A stretch of DNA of 64,000 nucleotides from Paenibacillus xylanexedens. GTDB taxonomy: Bacteria > Bacillota > Bacilli > Paenibacillales > Paenibacillaceae. Below, piece after piece: positions 1-8,316 of this stretch; within the stretch, counting starts at the first letter, position 1; every line of letters starts with the position of its first letter. The position numbers and the translations under genes are program-made. Where the stretch lies: positions 42,818 to 106,817 of the forward strand of contig NZ_JAGIKV010000024.1 of NCBI RefSeq assembly GCF_017874615.1, written 5' to 3'. The notes below the pieces were generated by a model. That model was given only the letters and a program-made list of their open reading frames with translations, made no database searches and had not been told where the DNA came from.

Positions 1-55
1 ACCGCTTCTGATCCCATCTTCTCGGTACTGAAAACCAGTCTTTTTGAACACGTAC
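1..55. other. left-edge noncoding sequence
   Basis: No gene is visible between the window edge and the stop of the pseudouridine synthase gene. It contains a small hairpin (ACTG-aaaac-CAGT) followed by CTTTTT, which could be a short terminator on the plus strand for a gene outside the window, but the stem is only 4 bp. Confidence 0.25.
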
Positions 56-787
56 TTATAGAGATTGTCCAAAAGCTTTTTGGTACACAGCGTCTGGCCA
101 TTCTGCCCAAGGGAATTCTCTTGCAGGCAAAGATTGCAGAATAACTTCTTCCTTAGTAACTGGATGAGGAAAAGCAGCAATCGCAGACCATAGAGCAATC
201 TGTTGCCCGGGTTTATTCACGCTTGCGCCGTACTTCTGATCCCCATACAGAGGGCAGCCGATTTCTTTCATTTGCACTCGAATCTGATGAGATCTGCCGG
301 TGTGCAGTTCGATATGGACGAGGCTGTAACGGTCTGTCTCGCCGATAACACGGTAATCCAGAACGGCATCCTTACCGCCAGCCGTACCTTTAGGTACAAC
401 AGTAACGGTATTTGTACGTGCATCTTTCAGGAGCGTGTGTTTTAACGTTCCCTGCTGTGCAGGCAACTTGCCGTGTACAACAGCCGCATATATTTTACGG
501 AAATGACGTCCCCGCACAGTCTCGGACAATCTCGAAGCTGCTTTAGAAGTCTTGGCAAAAATCATTGCCCCTCCAACAGGACGATCAAGTCGGTGTACTA
601 ACCCGAGATAAACATTGCCAGGTTTGTTGTATCGTTCTTTCAGATCCTGCTTCAGCAATGTAAGCAAATCCGGATCACCTGATGAATCTTCCTGTGTAGG
701 TACATTGACCGGCTTCGTAATGCCTAACAGATGGTTGTCTTCGAACAGAATCGGAATTGCATCGTGATCATGCCGATGTTCTGACAT
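56..787 (-). CDS. RluA-family RNA pseudouridine synthase
   Basis: Isomerises uridine to pseudouridine in rRNA or tRNA; a cytosolic, stand-alone RluA/RsuA-superfamily enzyme. The translation has the family's catalytic block HRLDRPVGG (Asp is the presumed catalytic residue), followed by GRSHQIRVQM and GDQKYGA, in the usual order. There is no N-terminal S4 domain, as in short RluA members such as B. subtilis YhcT/YjbO-type proteins. I start it at MSEHRHD because GGGAG lies 7 bases upstream of that ATG; an earlier in-frame ATG lies inside the upstream gene. Only two bases separate it from the stop of the upstream methyltransferase gene, so the two are probably co-transcribed. Target nucleotide cannot be told from sequence. 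Confidence 0.88.
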   Translation of the reverse strand: MSEHRHDHDAIPILFEDNHLLGITKPVNVPTQEDSSGDPDLLTLLKQDLKERYNKPGNVYLGLVHRLDRPVGGAMIFAKTSKAASRLSETVRGRHFRKIYAAVVHGKLPAQQGTLKHTLLKDARTNTVTVVPKGTAGGKDAVLDYRVIGETDRYSLVHIELHTGRSHQIRVQMKEIGCPLYGDQKYGASVNKPGQQIALWSAIAAFPHPVTKEEVILQSLPAREFPWAEWPDAVYQKAFGQSL

Positions 788-789
788 AA

Positions 790-1653
790 TTAAGACTCCC
801 AACGGCCCAGAATACCACAAGGCAGATCCAGACCACTGCGTGTGATCGGCAGACCAATTTCACCTGCAGTAATGTCACCACCGTACTGAGCAGACATCGT
901 CATGGTCAACATGTTGCGCAGAACCGTAGAGGAAATGCCCGTAGTGTAGGAGTTAACCAGCATGAATAATGGATTATCCGACAAGATCGTCATACACGAC
1001 TTCAGGAAAGGATATAGGTTCTCTTCCAGTTTCCATGTCTCTCCATTAGGGCCACGGCCATATGAAGGAGGGTCCATAATAATGGCGTCGTAACGATTTC
1101 CCCGACGTTGTTCCCGTTGTACGAATTTGAATACATCATCCGTAATAAAACGAACAGGGCGATCAGCCAGTCCGGATAATTGAACATTTTCCTTGGCCCA
1201 TTGAACCATGCCTTTAGCTGCATCCACATGCACAACAGATGCGCCTGCATAAGCAGCAGCTACCGTTGCTCCGCCTGTATAGGCAAACAGGTTCAAGACA
1301 GAAATAGGGCGTCCTGCATTGGAGATTTTATCCATCATCCAGCTCCAGTTGGCGGCTTGTTCAGGGAACAGACCAGTGTGCTTAAAGCTGGTAGGTTTAA
1401 TGTGGAATTTCAGGTTTTCGTATCCGATCGTCCAACGCTCGGGAATGGGCTTTTTCATATCCCAGTTACCGCCACCGGAAGAGCTGCGATGATAGTGACC
1501 ATGCACCTGACGCCATTCATTGGTTTCTTGCTCAAGGGGCCAGATAATCTGTGGATCGGGTCTGCGTAAAATCACATCTCCCCAACGCTCCAGTTTCTCG
1601 CCGCCTCCTGTGTCGATTACTTCATAGTCCTTCCAATTCTTAGCTACGTACAT
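790..1653 (-). CDS. class I SAM-dependent rRNA methyltransferase, RlmI/RlmK-like
   Basis: Methylates a base in rRNA using S-adenosylmethionine (inferred). The SAM-binding motif I LFAYTGGATVAAA and the following acidic loop HVDAAKG are present near residues 120-150, and the catalytic DPPSYGRG motif near residue 195. The sequence resembles COG1092 methyltransferases (RlmI/RlmK fold), but it is shorter than RlmI because the N-terminal PUA domain is missing; its first 90 residues are family specific. The start has AAGGATGG upstream. It is the first gene of a two-gene unit with the pseudouridine synthase, which fits a shared RNA-modification role. Confidence 0.82.
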   Translation of the reverse strand: MYVAKNWKDYEVIDTGGGEKLERWGDVILRRPDPQIIWPLEQETNEWRQVHGHYHRSSSGGGNWDMKKPIPERWTIGYENLKFHIKPTSFKHTGLFPEQAANWSWMMDKISNAGRPISVLNLFAYTGGATVAAAYAGASVVHVDAAKGMVQWAKENVQLSGLADRPVRFITDDVFKFVQREQRRGNRYDAIIMDPPSYGRGPNGETWKLEENLYPFLKSCMTILSDNPLFMLVNSYTTGISSTVLRNMLTMTMSAQYGGDITAGEIGLPITRSGLDLPCGILGRWES

Positions 1654-1777
1654 AATGATTTATCCATCCTTCAAAAGTCATTTGGATACTATTGTACAAC
1701 AAAAAAGGGCTTGTACGCCAGTTGGGGGACGGGAGTGCACCATATACTGAAAAACAAAGATAACCAAAAATTTAATT

Positions 1778-1806
1778 TGACAATGATAATCATTATCACA
1801 TATGAT
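1778..1806 (+). promoter_or_regulatory. flavodoxin promoter with embedded Fur box
   Basis: The -35 TTGACA (1778-1783) and -10 TATGAT (1801-1806) are separated by exactly 17 bp. A perfect 7-1-7 palindrome TGATAAT-C-ATTATCA (1784-1798) fills the spacer, matching the Bacillus Fur box. Fur bound there should block RNA polymerase, so the downstream operon should be on only when iron is scarce. Confidence 0.9.
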
Positions 1807-1880
1807 TTTGTTAATCCAAAATTCATTCTTTCTTCATAGAGAGAATATAACATGATCAAATTAAAGTGAGGGAAAAATAG

Positions 1881-2333
1881 ATGGCTAAATTGTTAGTGGC
1901 TTATGCGAGCATGACAGGAAATACAGAAGAAATTGCAGAACTGATTGTGGAAGGAATTACACAGGGAGGCCACGAGGCAGACCTGAAATCCGTAACGGAT
2001 TGTAATGCATCTGATGTATTGGACTATGACGGATTCATGATCGGTGTGTACACCTGGGGAGATGGGGAGTTGCCGGATGAATTCCTTGATTTCTATGAGG
2101 AGCTGGATGAGCTTGACCTGAGTGGTAAGAGGGCTGCGGTGTTTGGTAGTGGTGACACCTCGTATGAGCAGTTCTGCGGTGCAGTTGATCTCGCGGCTGC
2201 CAAGCTGCAAGAGCGTGGGGCGGAGGTATCTCCAGAGATGTTGAAAATTGAATATAGTCCGCTTGAGCAGGAGAAAGAAACATGCCGTGACTTTGGCAAA
2301 CGCTTCGCTGCTGCCGGATTACAGGTGTCCTAA
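1881..2333 (+). CDS. flavodoxin (iron-limitation, YkuN-like)
   Basis: Small FMN-binding electron carrier that replaces ferredoxin when iron is low. The phosphate-binding loop SMTGNTEEIAE follows the first beta strand (residues 9-19), and YTWGDGELPDEF and FGSGDTSYEQFCGA are the two further FMN-contact loops typical of short-chain flavodoxins; 150 residues is the expected length. GTGAGGG is the ribosome site. The Fur-box promoter at 1778-1806 supports iron-regulated expression, as known for B. subtilis ykuN. It heads a unit with the unknown protein at 2339 and the nitroreductase at 3198. Confidence 0.93.
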   Translation: MAKLLVAYASMTGNTEEIAELIVEGITQGGHEADLKSVTDCNASDVLDYDGFMIGVYTWGDGELPDEFLDFYEELDELDLSGKRAAVFGSGDTSYEQFCGAVDLAAAKLQERGAEVSPEMLKIEYSPLEQEKETCRDFGKRFAAAGLQVS

Positions 2334-2338
2334 AGATC

Positions 2339-3145
2339 ATGTTAAGACATAATGTTCAGGCAGCGATGCCAGTCGGAAGGAATGACCTTCCTGAACGTCT
2401 GCTTGAAGATTACAGATTGGAAGAAATGCTGCGCAACCCACACCGATTCATCCGCCCTGAACCAGTGTCTGAGCAGCGTCTTCCACTGCAATGGAGGCAC
2501 CGTGTACAATATGCGGTGAGCCATGCGGTCAATGCCTTTTACAGTCTCGACCCCGATGTTCGCAAAGAGGTACCCGTACAGTATTTACTTGAGAAGTGGT
2601 GGCCCAGAAAGACGGATGGTTTCGAATCTGTTCTCCATTACTGGGATGTGAAGAACAAGATTACGGATGAATTGTCACTCGCCATTGCAATGAACGATGA
2701 TCTGAAGCATCCAGCCATTCTTTTTGAACAGTGGAGAACGGAGTTACCTTCATTATCCATGCATTTATCGATGATAATTCAGGCGGCCTGGCAACCAGAA
2801 GGCTGGGATTCGCTGCTTATTCAGAAATATATGGTTGTCCATGATCCAAACGTAGTTGAGGCGTTTCAGCATATGGTCAGTGCATTCTGCTGGGAAGCCT
2901 TCGGAAAATTACCGGGTATGATCGAAATATACTGCTTGTTGGAAGGACGCAAAATCAGGTACATCCCTGGACGCCAGTCTCTGATACGTTCCATGGACTA
3001 CATTCGCTTGATACGTGACAGCATGCCGCAAGCAGAAGTGGTGGAGTCAGAACAGTTTACGACGCGTGATAAAGCGCGCATCCACGAAGAGGTAGATCGC
3101 TGGAGAACGGAAGCTATTGAACCGAAGAAAACATGGTTAATGTGA
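2339..3145 (+). CDS. uncharacterised protein downstream of flavodoxin (YkuO position)
   Basis: I do not recognise a domain. It is a 268-residue soluble protein, with many Trp, Arg and acidic residues, no signal peptide and no membrane segment. A mid-protein stretch (IEIYCLLEGRKIRYIP, near 195-212) looks like a beta strand-turn-strand. The ATG lies 5 bases after the flavodoxin stop with only a weak ribosome site inside the end of that gene, so it is probably translated by coupling. In B. subtilis the Fur-regulated ykuNOP operon also places an unknown gene, ykuO, right after a flavodoxin; this gene could be its counterpart, which a sequence alignment would settle. Confidence 0.8.
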   Translation: MLRHNVQAAMPVGRNDLPERLLEDYRLEEMLRNPHRFIRPEPVSEQRLPLQWRHRVQYAVSHAVNAFYSLDPDVRKEVPVQYLLEKWWPRKTDGFESVLHYWDVKNKITDELSLAIAMNDDLKHPAILFEQWRTELPSLSMHLSMIIQAAWQPEGWDSLLIQKYMVVHDPNVVEAFQHMVSAFCWEAFGKLPGMIEIYCLLEGRKIRYIPGRQSLIRSMDYIRLIRDSMPQAEVVESEQFTTRDKARIHEEVDRWRTEAIEPKKTWLM

Positions 3146-3197
3146 AGACAGTTGAAGGATAACGATATATCATGCAGATAGAGGAGGGGAAGTTGCC

Positions 3198-3764
3198 ATG
3201 TCTACCGGTCTAAGTCAAGATATAAGCAGCAGCAAGAGACGTGCAGGAACTTGCGAATTCAGTCCGTTGCCAGTACCCCAGTCGGTTATACGAAAGTTGC
3301 TTGATGAAGCAGATCCTTCATTATATGTAATGAGTTCAGAACCTTGGAGGTTTATGTTGTTTGCAGGCGAAGGACGACAGCTTTATCTGGAAGCGGTCAG
3401 ACAGAGCTATCCACCCCATCTGGCTGATCGCTACGGCGATTGGGCTACATATCAATACACGGAAGCAATTCCAACCCATCTGGTTGTCGTGGCGCCAAGA
3501 AATGCCCGTGAGGATGATCTTCTGCCGGCCAAAGCCTGGAGCAAACGCTTCAGTATTCTGGCTGCGGAACAGGGTTTGAATGCTGTCTGGAAGATCAATG
3601 ATTATCAACAACATCCTGTGTTTATGAATTTGATGGGTTTGACAAGTGAAGAGAAGGTGCTGGGGGTATTCCATATCGGTTACGGAGACCAGCCTGCATT
3701 GCGGGATATGGATGCAAGCAGACCAGCCTCTGAACTGATGACGGTCTATGACCATCTGGTATAA
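3198..3764 (+). CDS. nitroreductase-family FMN oxidoreductase
   Basis: Predicted FMN-dependent NAD(P)H oxidoreductase of the nitroreductase superfamily. The N-terminal KRRAGTCEFSPLPVP segment sits where the FMN-binding Arg-rich strand RRSxRxF lies in the family, followed by the helix VIRKLLDEADPS and SSEPWRFMLF (the usual N/S-x-QPW-x-F block). The C-terminal part EEKVLGVFHIGYGD matches the family's glycine strand. 188 residues is normal. GAGGAGGGG precedes the ATG. It follows the flavodoxin and unknown genes in the same direction, so it may share the Fur-controlled promoter and exchange electrons with flavodoxin (inference). It converges on the hpaB-like gene, with 18 bases between the two stops. 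Confidence 0.82.
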   Translation: MSTGLSQDISSSKRRAGTCEFSPLPVPQSVIRKLLDEADPSLYVMSSEPWRFMLFAGEGRQLYLEAVRQSYPPHLADRYGDWATYQYTEAIPTHLVVVAPRNAREDDLLPAKAWSKRFSILAAEQGLNAVWKINDYQQHPVFMNLMGLTSEEKVLGVFHIGYGDQPALRDMDASRPASELMTVYDHLV

Positions 3765-3782
3765 AAAAATTCATTAGTTCTC

Positions 3783-5240
3783 TTATTTGCTGGTGTTGAA
3801 TAGAAAATCACGAACGAGCTGACGATTCGTCTGATCTTTGTTGTAGACGGAGAACAGCCGATTGGATACCGTAAGGACATTGCCAAAAAAGAATCGTTCG
3901 AATTGGGTCTGTCTGCCCCCGAATGAACCAGACCCAAGCTCCCAGATCAGGCGGAACAGAGCGTTGCGTTCGTGAGAAGCCATATCGTTCCCCTTCAGAT
4001 ATATATTCAGTGAAGGAGCGATATCGGATTGAAACTCTTCTTCCTGAGGGATCATAATCACCCCGCTCGAACCCAAGAGCTGCAGAATTTCAATCATCTC
4101 AGGATAAAGTTTCGGAAAGAGGAGATTGGCTGCCATCAATGGTTTGGGTGCAGGTAATACAAATCCTCTTCCGTCTGGTATTGCACCTGCCTCCGCGGCC
4201 AAGGCCAAAGCTTTTAACGATTCAAGACCTGCGAACACACGTGCAGATTTCTCTATAACATGTGCTTCCGTATTCAGATCCAGCGTATCCGTGAGAAGCT
4301 GGATTGTACCGAGAACAAATTCCGTCTTGGCAATATAACGACACAATACCTGATGACCTGCGTGAATATGAAAGTTGCTACCACTGAAGAGACGCGAGGA
4401 CATTTCCTCACTTCCTGCAAAAAATATCCGTTCATGCGGAACGAGCACCCGGTCAAAGATGACGATATTGTCCATTTCGTCATATCTGGAACTCAGGGGA
4501 TAGTTGGTGTGAGATTCGGCTGCGTAGGTATCCCTGCATACCAGACTGATTCCCGGAAGATCATTGGGGACAGCAAAAGAGAATGCAAATGGATTTTCGT
4601 CATCAAATGGGGCGGGAGAAGGTGACGGATAGACAAAAATCTCATCCGAAGTGGCAGCTTGTGTAGCCATCATGAATGCTCCGCTAATAATGAGACCTTC
4701 CTCGGTTCGATCTACGACCTTTGCGGCAATAGCATCCTCAGTAGCATCCAATTGCCCTGAGATTTTGCTGGCATATGGCTGAATGAAGGCATGGGATAAC
4801 GTGATATCATGATCACGGCAGTACGCATAATAATTTTTGAGATTTTCTGCATATTGGGGAGATAGTTCGTTCAGGAGATCGGCACCTGTGTAAAAGGACA
4901 TTATGGCTGTATTCATGTAATCGGGTGAGCGACCAAGAAAGCCATGATGCACATTTGCCCAGATATTCATCCCTTCCCGTCGTTTACGGAGGTCGTCGGC
5001 ACTGGTTGGAGGCAGGAAGGATATGCCCACAGGTTTGCCGTCTGCCGGGGAGGCATACGTCATCGTTTCTGCAAATTTAGGATCAGATTGCAGATCATAC
5101 ATGTACATCTGAGTCTCCATTAAACCAGCAAATGCTACATGTTCAGAGCGTTTTCCAGTAATAAGGTTACCTTTGTACCAGCAAGGGACGGACTGTGCAT
5201 CAATTCGTTCGCGATACTGTGTGCCACTTTTAACAGGCAT
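3783..5240 (-). CDS. 4-hydroxyphenylacetate 3-hydroxylase family flavin monooxygenase (HpaB/YoaI-like)
   Basis: Predicted FADH2-dependent two-component monooxygenase, large subunit, which ortho-hydroxylates a phenol to a catechol with reduced flavin supplied by a partner reductase. The 485-residue length, the N-terminal GKRSEHVAFAG, the middle ATSDEIFVYPSP and the acyl-CoA-dehydrogenase-like helical C-terminus (YLKGNDMASHERNALFRLIWELGSGSFGGRQTQFERFF) match HpaB-type proteins such as B. subtilis YoaI. No HpaC-type flavin reductase lies next to it; the convergent nitroreductase could be a flavin donor, but this is speculation. A perfect Fur box 119 bases upstream of the start indicates iron-dependent repression. 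Confidence 0.9.
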   Translation of the reverse strand: MPVKSGTQYRERIDAQSVPCWYKGNLITGKRSEHVAFAGLMETQMYMYDLQSDPKFAETMTYASPADGKPVGISFLPPTSADDLRKRREGMNIWANVHHGFLGRSPDYMNTAIMSFYTGADLLNELSPQYAENLKNYYAYCRDHDITLSHAFIQPYASKISGQLDATEDAIAAKVVDRTEEGLIISGAFMMATQAATSDEIFVYPSPSPAPFDDENPFAFSFAVPNDLPGISLVCRDTYAAESHTNYPLSSRYDEMDNIVIFDRVLVPHERIFFAGSEEMSSRLFSGSNFHIHAGHQVLCRYIAKTEFVLGTIQLLTDTLDLNTEAHVIEKSARVFAGLESLKALALAAEAGAIPDGRGFVLPAPKPLMAANLLFPKLYPEMIEILQLLGSSGVIMIPQEEEFQSDIAPSLNIYLKGNDMASHERNALFRLIWELGSGSFGGRQTQFERFFFGNVLTVSNRLFSVYNKDQTNRQLVRDFLFNTSK

Positions 5241-5358
5241 TGTTATTCACCTCTTGGTTCTAATCGTTCATAGGCATACTGACTTCTTACGTAGTGTACG
5301 TAGGTCATCTGTCCAATGTGCATTGAAGAGGTGAGAAGAATTTTTACAGAATAGGGCT

Positions 5359-5373
5359 TGATAATAATTATCA
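5359..5373. promoter_or_regulatory. Fur box upstream of the HpaB-family gene
   Basis: Perfect 7-1-7 palindrome TGATAAT-A-ATTATCA, the same repeat as at 1784-1798. It lies between the terminator of the DUF1540 gene and the start of the HpaB-like gene, so it most likely controls the latter on the minus strand. The core promoter is not clear. Confidence 0.85.
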
Positions 5374-5390
5374 TTCTTGTTACAATAGAC

Positions 5391-5421
5391 AAAGAAAAAA
5401 GGAACCGGTAAGGGCTCCTTT
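5391..5421 (-). terminator. rho-independent terminator of the DUF1540 gene
   Basis: On the minus strand the stem AAAGGAGCC / GGTTCCTTT with a short loop is followed by a T run, about 22 bases after the stop codon. Confidence 0.8.
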
Positions 5422-5442
5422 AAGTGGATCAATTGAAATTAC

Positions 5443-5595
5443 TTATTTTACTTCAAAAGTCTTGCAGTCTGTTTCAGCAGACTGACTTGCTTCTTTGGAA
5501 CTGTGACTCACAATGTAGATCGAAGAAGCGTTACATTTGTTCTCTTGAGCCCAGTGACGACAGGAATTAACTTCACACAATACGTCTTTTGCCAT
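5443..5595 (-). CDS. DUF1540 small cysteine protein (50 aa)
   Basis: The minus strand encodes a 50-residue protein beginning MAKDVLCEVNSCRHW. Its four cysteines follow the pattern C-x4-C-x8-C-x22-C, ending TDCKTFEVK, and NKCNASSIYI matches the core of DUF1540, a small metal-binding-like family found in Firmicutes, often duplicated within one protein; here there is a single copy. Function is unknown. GTGAGG lies 7 to 8 bases before the ATG, and a clear terminator follows. A possible promoter is TTGCAA-N17-TATTCT near 5735-5775 on the minus strand. It was probably overlooked in automated scans because of its size. Confidence 0.85.
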   Translation of the reverse strand: MAKDVLCEVNSCRHWAQENKCNASSIYIVSHSSKEASQSAETDCKTFEVK

Positions 5596-5689
5596 GATTG
5601 TTAACCTCACTTTAATTGGATTACAGTCGTTGGTATAAAGAATCTGGATATAACAAGTTGCCGCTTGTCAATCTGGAAAATTTTGTTGC

Positions 5690-5722
5690 TCTCACGAAAT
5701 TCGGAGGGCTTTTTTGCGTTAT
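5690..5722 (+). terminator. possible plus-strand terminator hairpin
   Basis: GCTCTC / GAGGGC stem followed by six T. No plus-strand gene lies just upstream, so it may stop antisense transcription or be part of the DUF1540 leader. The rest of 5596-5940 holds no gene. Confidence 0.4.
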
Positions 5723-5882
5723 ACACAACGATGCATACTTAGAATAGCAAATTTTATTGAAGCTTGCAACCAAATGCCCCCATCTGTGGCAAAATAGTGG
5801 ACGTGCTGTGGTTATATTTGCAAAAAGGCAGTAGTATGTTATTATTTAATAGTAATAATTACGATTAAGAGTCTAATTGATT

Positions 5883-5912
5883 CTATATAACTTGAACTAA
5901 ACATTTACACGA
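5883..5912 (+). repeat. solo end of a dispersed repeat
   Basis: CTATATA followed by AACTAAACATTTACACGA matches, with few differences, the left end of the inverted-repeat element at 32879-33109. Only the end is present here, 30 bases before the AAA+ ATPase start. Confidence 0.55.
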
Positions 5913-5940
5913 AACCATAAATGAAGGAGCATGTGAATAC

Positions 5941-6753
5941 ATGAGCAAAATAAACCATATGAACCGGATTCCCCGTGCGAAAGGGATCGATATGGCTGCT
6001 TTTTACACGCCGAAAGAGTGTAGACGCAAAGCCCAGCATATTGTATTTTCCGCTGAAAATGAACGCATCATTAATGAATTTATCACCATTCTGGGCATGA
6101 AAGAGAGGTTCAGAGAGCATGATGTATCAATCCCCAACAAAATGGTCATGTTCGGGCCTCCCGGTACGGGAAAAACATTAACGGCATCACATCTGGCGGA
6201 GCGCCTTGATCTGCCATTGGTTCTTGTGAGATTAGATGCGATCATTCATAGCCATCTTGGTGAGACGGGGAGTAACGTACGTAAGTTATTCGAATATGCA
6301 CGAATGAATCCCTGTGTGTTATTTCTGGATGAATTTGATGCTATAGGCCGGACACGTGAGAGCAATGATGAAGTGAAAGAGATGGCTCGTGTCGTCAATA
6401 CGTTGTTGCAATGTCTGGACGAATTCGATGGGGACAGTATTCTGGTGGCTGCGACGAATCTGGAAACCCAACTGGATCACGCCATCTGGCGGCGGTTTGA
6501 TACGAAGATGACCTACGGTATGCCAGATGATGCAAGTCGCAGATTGTATATCAGCAAGTTGGTAGGGGCATTTGAACAGGAGAATCGACTGGAAGATTAC
6601 ATATGTGAACGCTTGACTGGGTGCAGTTATGCGGATATAGAGCAGATCGTTTTGAAAGCAAAGAGGAAAGCGATCATTGCCAGTAGTGCACTTCATAAGC
6701 AACTGATCTCGGATGCTTACGATGAATACAGACCACGTGTATTAGAGTGTTGA
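5941..6753 (+). CDS. solitary AAA+ family ATPase
   Basis: Predicted ATP-driven remodelling protein. Walker A GPPGTGKTLTA lies near residues 72-82, Walker B VLFLDEFDAIG near 125-135, sensor 1 VAATNLE near 178, and the arginine-finger region AIWRRFDTK near 190; a small alpha-helical lid follows (CSYADIEQIVLKAKRKAI). The N-terminus lacks any recognisable substrate domain. At 270 residues it is a minimal classic-clade module resembling the ATPases often encoded next to a subtilisin-like protease in bacteria and phages, but no protease or other partner is adjacent: terminators lie downstream. AAGGAG precedes the ATG. Substrate unknown. Confidence 0.85.
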   Translation: MSKINHMNRIPRAKGIDMAAFYTPKECRRKAQHIVFSAENERIINEFITILGMKERFREHDVSIPNKMVMFGPPGTGKTLTASHLAERLDLPLVLVRLDAIIHSHLGETGSNVRKLFEYARMNPCVLFLDEFDAIGRTRESNDEVKEMARVVNTLLQCLDEFDGDSILVAATNLETQLDHAIWRRFDTKMTYGMPDDASRRLYISKLVGAFEQENRLEDYICERLTGCSYADIEQIVLKAKRKAIIASSALHKQLISDAYDEYRPRVLEC

Positions 6754-6792
6754 TTGCTTCCATTCTGGATAAAGCAACAAAGAACCACGTTG

Positions 6793-6830
6793 AACTAGCC
6801 CAGTCTCCTGAATGGAGTTCTGGGCTAGTT
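6793..6830. terminator. bidirectional terminator hairpin
   Basis: AACTAGCCCAG / CTGGGCTAGTT, an 11-bp perfect stem between the convergent AAA+ ATPase and sensor kinase genes. The T run is weak. Confidence 0.7.
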
Positions 6831-6849
6831 GTCATGTTAGCGAGGTGCG

Positions 6850-8316
6850 TTACACCTTAACGGCTGCTCCGTATGCTGTTTCTGTAATCATAGCTTCTTG
6901 TGTTGCAGTCCAGCGTGGCAGGCTTAATCTGAACATGCTGCCTTCTGGGCTGCTGGAGACAAGTGTCAGTTCACCGCCCTGTTCCTGAGCGAGTAGCCGG
7001 CTATATGTTAATCCTAGACCTAGACCGCGGTTACGACGTTTTTTGAGTTCTCCACGATAGAACCGTTCGAAAATTTTGGGTTGTTCTTCGGCTGCGATGC
7101 CTGTGCCGTGGTCCTTAACATCAACATACAGCATCTGTTCTTCTGTACTTAGATAAATATCGAAGACAGCTTTCTGTTCAGGAGCTGTGGCATGAAGTGC
7201 GTTATTAAGCAAATTGACAATGATCTGCTGAATGCGGAGAGCATCCCCCAAGGTAAAGAAGCTAATCGGAGGGGCGTGCAGCTGAACCTCTGGCATTTTG
7301 TCCTCGTACGCAATCTTCCACTGATAGATGATCTCACCGACCAACAGTTTCAGATCCGTCCGTTCCTTTCGAACGGCAACACTTCCTGCAGCCATGGCGT
7401 TATAGTCAAGCAAATCTGCGACCATTCGCTCCATGCGTTCAGATTCCTTCAAAGCGATATCCAAAAATTCTTTACCTTCCTGTGGACTCACGACATCGTC
7501 ACGTACTGCCATAACGAGCCCCTTGATGGAAGTTACTGGTGTCTTGAGTTCATGACTTACCCCTGCCAGCGAAAGTGTACGCCATTCTTCAAGTTGTTGG
7601 AGACGAGTAGCCATATCGCGAAATGAATTTACAAGTTCATTGATCTCACGTTCTCGTGTATTCAAGTCAAGACTCACATCATAATTGCCACCTCGAATCT
7701 GCTCAGCGGCATAAGCGACCTGACGAATCGGTCTGGATAACTTTTTGGACAGGAGATAGATTGTAAACCATCCACAGAGGATTAGTCCTCCGAGGATTAG
7801 AGCCACGAGCCATATCGTCTCTGGACCAAATGTAATGGATTGTTTGGACTGCATGACCCACACTTTGCCCAAGGTTTGATCGCCCTCGGATATGTTGACC
7901 GTTACACCTGCATATTTGTTGTTTCGCGGTTCAAGATAGTCGTCTGACAGTCTATAATGCACATCTTTTTGCTCCATTTTAGGCTGGGAAAAGATCAATT
8001 GATTGTTATTGTCCAAGATCATGACACAAAAATAATTATCTGTGTTGAATAGTTTCTCTCGCTTGGTTACCAGTCTGTCCAGATCGGGTGGAACTCGAAG
8101 CATATTATTCTCACTGGTCACTCGATCGGCAATCTCCAGACCAAGCAGTTCTGCGGTTTTGAGGCTTTTCTCAATGGAAGTTGTTCGAATCCAGTAGAGT
8201 GCCCCTGCCGCAATAATCGTGAAACCAATGCACAAAATGAGAAAATATCGCAGTGTCCAGTGTGACAGAATGGATATCGTTCGTTTGGGTTTCTTCTGTT
8301 TCAGTTGGCGATCCAA
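6850..8316 (-). CDS. membrane sensor histidine kinase (HAMP-HisKA-HATPase)
   Basis: Transmembrane sensor that autophosphorylates on His and passes the phosphate to the regulator encoded just upstream. Membrane helices near 21-43 and 167-189 bracket an extracytoplasmic sensor of about 120 residues; a HAMP linker follows (about 190-240), then the phospho-acceptor His255 in SHELKTPVTS, and the ATPase domain with N box (NLLNNALHAT), G1 (DHGTGIA) and G2 (GLGLGLTYS). The start is a TTG that overlaps the regulator gene by 16 bases, which implies translational coupling. Signal unknown. The pair diverges from the YceI-like gene, a plausible target. Confidence 0.9.
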   Translation of the reverse strand: MDRQLKQKKPKRTISILSHWTLRYFLILCIGFTIIAAGALYWIRTTSIEKSLKTAELLGLEIADRVTSENNMLRVPPDLDRLVTKREKLFNTDNYFCVMILDNNNQLIFSQPKMEQKDVHYRLSDDYLEPRNNKYAGVTVNISEGDQTLGKVWVMQSKQSITFGPETIWLVALILGGLILCGWFTIYLLSKKLSRPIRQVAYAAEQIRGGNYDVSLDLNTREREINELVNSFRDMATRLQQLEEWRTLSLAGVSHELKTPVTSIKGLVMAVRDDVVSPQEGKEFLDIALKESERMERMVADLLDYNAMAAGSVAVRKERTDLKLLVGEIIYQWKIAYEDKMPEVQLHAPPISFFTLGDALRIQQIIVNLLNNALHATAPEQKAVFDIYLSTEEQMLYVDVKDHGTGIAAEEQPKIFERFYRGELKKRRNRGLGLGLTYSRLLAQEQGGELTLVSSSPEGSMFRLSLPRWTATQEAMITETAYGAAVKV

